From positions 1 to 6,740 of the forward strand of contig JAQGMD010000105.1 of the NCBI GenBank assembly GCA_028292565.1: a stretch of DNA of 6,740 bases. Direction: 5' to 3'. This document shows positions 5,997-6,740 of the stretch, piece by piece. The notes beneath the pieces are model-generated. The model was not told where the DNA came from. It ran no database searches and saw only the letters and a list, made by a program, of their open reading frames with translations. Within the stretch, counting starts at the first letter, position 1, and each line of letters begins with the position of its first letter. Origin of the DNA: Burkholderia sp. (lineage in GTDB: Bacteria; Pseudomonadota; Gammaproteobacteria; Burkholderiales; Burkholderiaceae). A program made the position numbers and the translations under genes.

Positions 5997-6145
5997 CCAA
6001 TTCGATCGTGAAGCGCGTAGCGGCCAGCCAGCTTGAAACAATCATTCGAAAATGAATCATCTATGCTGCCGCTTCATTCCATAAACAGTTTGCGTTGTCA
6101 GGTCAATGAACTACCAACGCGAAAAAATGTATTCGGCGAGGCACC

Positions 6146-6740
6146 TTGAGCGACGGAATTGAATCCGAAGTAATGGCGGGGCATCTGACAAGCGGCATTT
6201 CCGAATTTGTCGTCTCCTTTTCCGATAAAAAGGTGCCCGAATCGGCGACCGAGATGGTGGTAGACGCGTTCACCGACTTTGCAGCGAATGTCATCGCCGC
6301 GCGCAATGAACCTGTCGTGCGGCAGCTTATGGCATTCGTCAAAGCGAATAACGCCGGCCCGGTCGTATCCAGCGTCTTGTTTGATTCCGGCCACCATATA
6401 TCCGCGGCCGGCGCCGCGCTTGTCAATGGCACTGCCGGACACGCGCTGGACTACGATGATGTGGCCTTCGGCGCCCATCCGAGCACTGTACTGATTCCGG
6501 CGATCCTTGCCGAAGGCGAGCGCCTTGACGCCAGCGGCATGCAATGCATCCGGGCATATCTGGTGGGTTACGAGGTATGGGGTGAACTCTGGCGGCGGGA
6601 ACCGGACTCTTACCATCTCAAAGGCTGGCATCCGACTTCCGTGCTTGGTCCTGTCGCTGCCGCCGCGTCCGTTTCATTCCTACGCGGGTTGAGCACGGAG
6701 CAATGTACTCACGCTTTTTCTTTCGCCGCCAGCCACGCGG
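6146..6740 (+). CDS. MmgE/PrpD family protein, 5' part (cut by window edge)
   Basis: The frame is open from 6110 to the window end. From the TTG at 6146 it encodes 198 residues, a bit under half of a usual MmgE/PrpD protein (about 450). The family includes 2-methylcitrate dehydratase (PrpD), cis-aconitate decarboxylase and iminodisuccinate epimerase, which act on small di- and tricarboxylates in the cytoplasm. Family signatures seen are LVNGTAGHALDYDDV (92-106), the following AHPS (110-113) with PAILAEGE (118-125), and KGWHPTSVLGPVAAAA (159-174). The N-terminal helices (16-66) align with the family start, with D40 and A41 where many members have D-T/x. TTG at 6146 is preferred because GAGG (6138-6141) lies four bases upstream. 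ATG at 6173 is the alternative; it would remove nine residues and has only GAAG nearby. The exact substrate cannot be assigned. Its neighbours suggest a role next to a CoA-linked acid pathway. Confidence 0.88.
   Translation, partial: MSDGIESEVMAGHLTSGISEFVVSFSDKKVPESATEMVVDAFTDFAANVIAARNEPVVRQLMAFVKANNAGPVVSSVLFDSGHHISAAGAALVNGTAGHALDYDDVAFGAHPSTVLIPAILAEGERLDASGMQCIRAYLVGYEVWGELWRREPDSYHLKGWHPTSVLGPVAAAASVSFLRGLSTEQCTHAFSFAASHA

Larger units (their letters stand above)
5666..6145 (+). other. 480-base gene-free stretch before the MmgE/PrpD gene
   Basis: No protein or RNA gene is recognised on either strand. Open frames that run past the hydrolase stop, the longest ending at 5940, are Arg/Ala/Ser-rich out-of-frame readings without family motifs. 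The stretch falls into four parts: the terminator-like nested inverted repeat (5667-5729); a GC-rich part with an imperfect hairpin (5893-5928); an AT-rich block with two adjacent palindromes (5937-5964) and a possible promoter (5968-5996); and a leader of about 140 bases before the TTG at 6146. The leader includes a small hairpin, TCATT (6042-6046) and AATGA (6051-6055). Confidence 0.55.

Noticed and set aside
6098..6631. 177-codon - strand frame opposite the start of the MmgE/PrpD gene
   Set aside because: The + strand frame carries clear MmgE/PrpD signatures (HALDYDD, GWHPTS). The antisense frame has none and reflects codon bias.
1..6740. Mobile element, CRISPR, tRNA or toxin-antitoxin content
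   Set aside because: I saw no regularly spaced repeats, transposase motifs, cloverleaf-like sequence or small paired genes. All coding sequence is explained by metabolic enzymes.

Overview
The window is a block of bacterial chromosome with every recognised gene on the + strand, at roughly 55-60 % G+C by eye. It holds seven genes for coenzyme-A-linked carboxylic acid breakdown; the last is cut by the right edge. The protein families, gene style and moderately high GC suggest a proteobacterium, most likely a betaproteobacterium of the Burkholderiales (Bordetella/Achromobacter/Cupriavidus type). That is an impression from the families, not a demonstrated assignment. No RNA genes, insertion sequences, CRISPR arrays, phage genes, transporters or regulators are visible.

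Layout. Positions 52-2055 hold a tight three-gene run: an N-terminal-type MaoC hydratase subunit (52-576), a second MaoC-type subunit (579-1064, 2-base gap, strong Shine-Dalgarno inside the end of the first gene) and a DRE-TIM lyase of the hydroxymethylglutaryl-CoA lyase family (1093-2055). After a 148-base leader with inverted repeats comes an acyl-CoA dehydrogenase (2204-3406). After 58 bases comes a family III (CaiB/BaiF) CoA-transferase (3465-4718). A 248-base gap then precedes a dienelactone-hydrolase-family alpha/beta hydrolase (4967-5665), which is followed directly by a nested inverted repeat that probably ends transcription. A 480-base stretch with no recognisable gene (5666-6145) carries a second imperfect hairpin, AT-rich palindromes and a possible promoter. 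It leads into the 5' part of an MmgE/PrpD-family gene (6146 to the edge), which probably starts at TTG.

How the genes may work together (inference). The CoA-transferase would activate an acid, the dehydrogenase would introduce a double bond, the paired MaoC proteins would hydrate it, and the lyase would split the resulting 3-hydroxyacyl-CoA by a retro-Claisen reaction, probably releasing acetyl-CoA and a keto acid or ketone. A lyase of this family suits a tertiary 3-hydroxy carbon, so a methyl-branched substrate, possibly a dicarboxylate, is plausible. The set (CaiB transferase, MaoC hydratase, acyl-CoA dehydrogenase, MmgE/PrpD protein and a C-C lyase) resembles, from memory, the itaconate catabolic locus of Pseudomonas aeruginosa. 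Here, however, the hydratase is two genes and the lyase is HMG-CoA-lyase-like rather than CitE-like. The true substrate cannot be read from the sequence.

The points most worth following are the apparently complementary non-standard active sites of the two MaoC proteins, the Asp-to-Glu change at a metal-ligand position of the lyase, the missing classical catalytic glutamate in the dehydrogenase, the missing substrate-binding arginines in the dienelactone-hydrolase homologue, and the structured 480-base gap.
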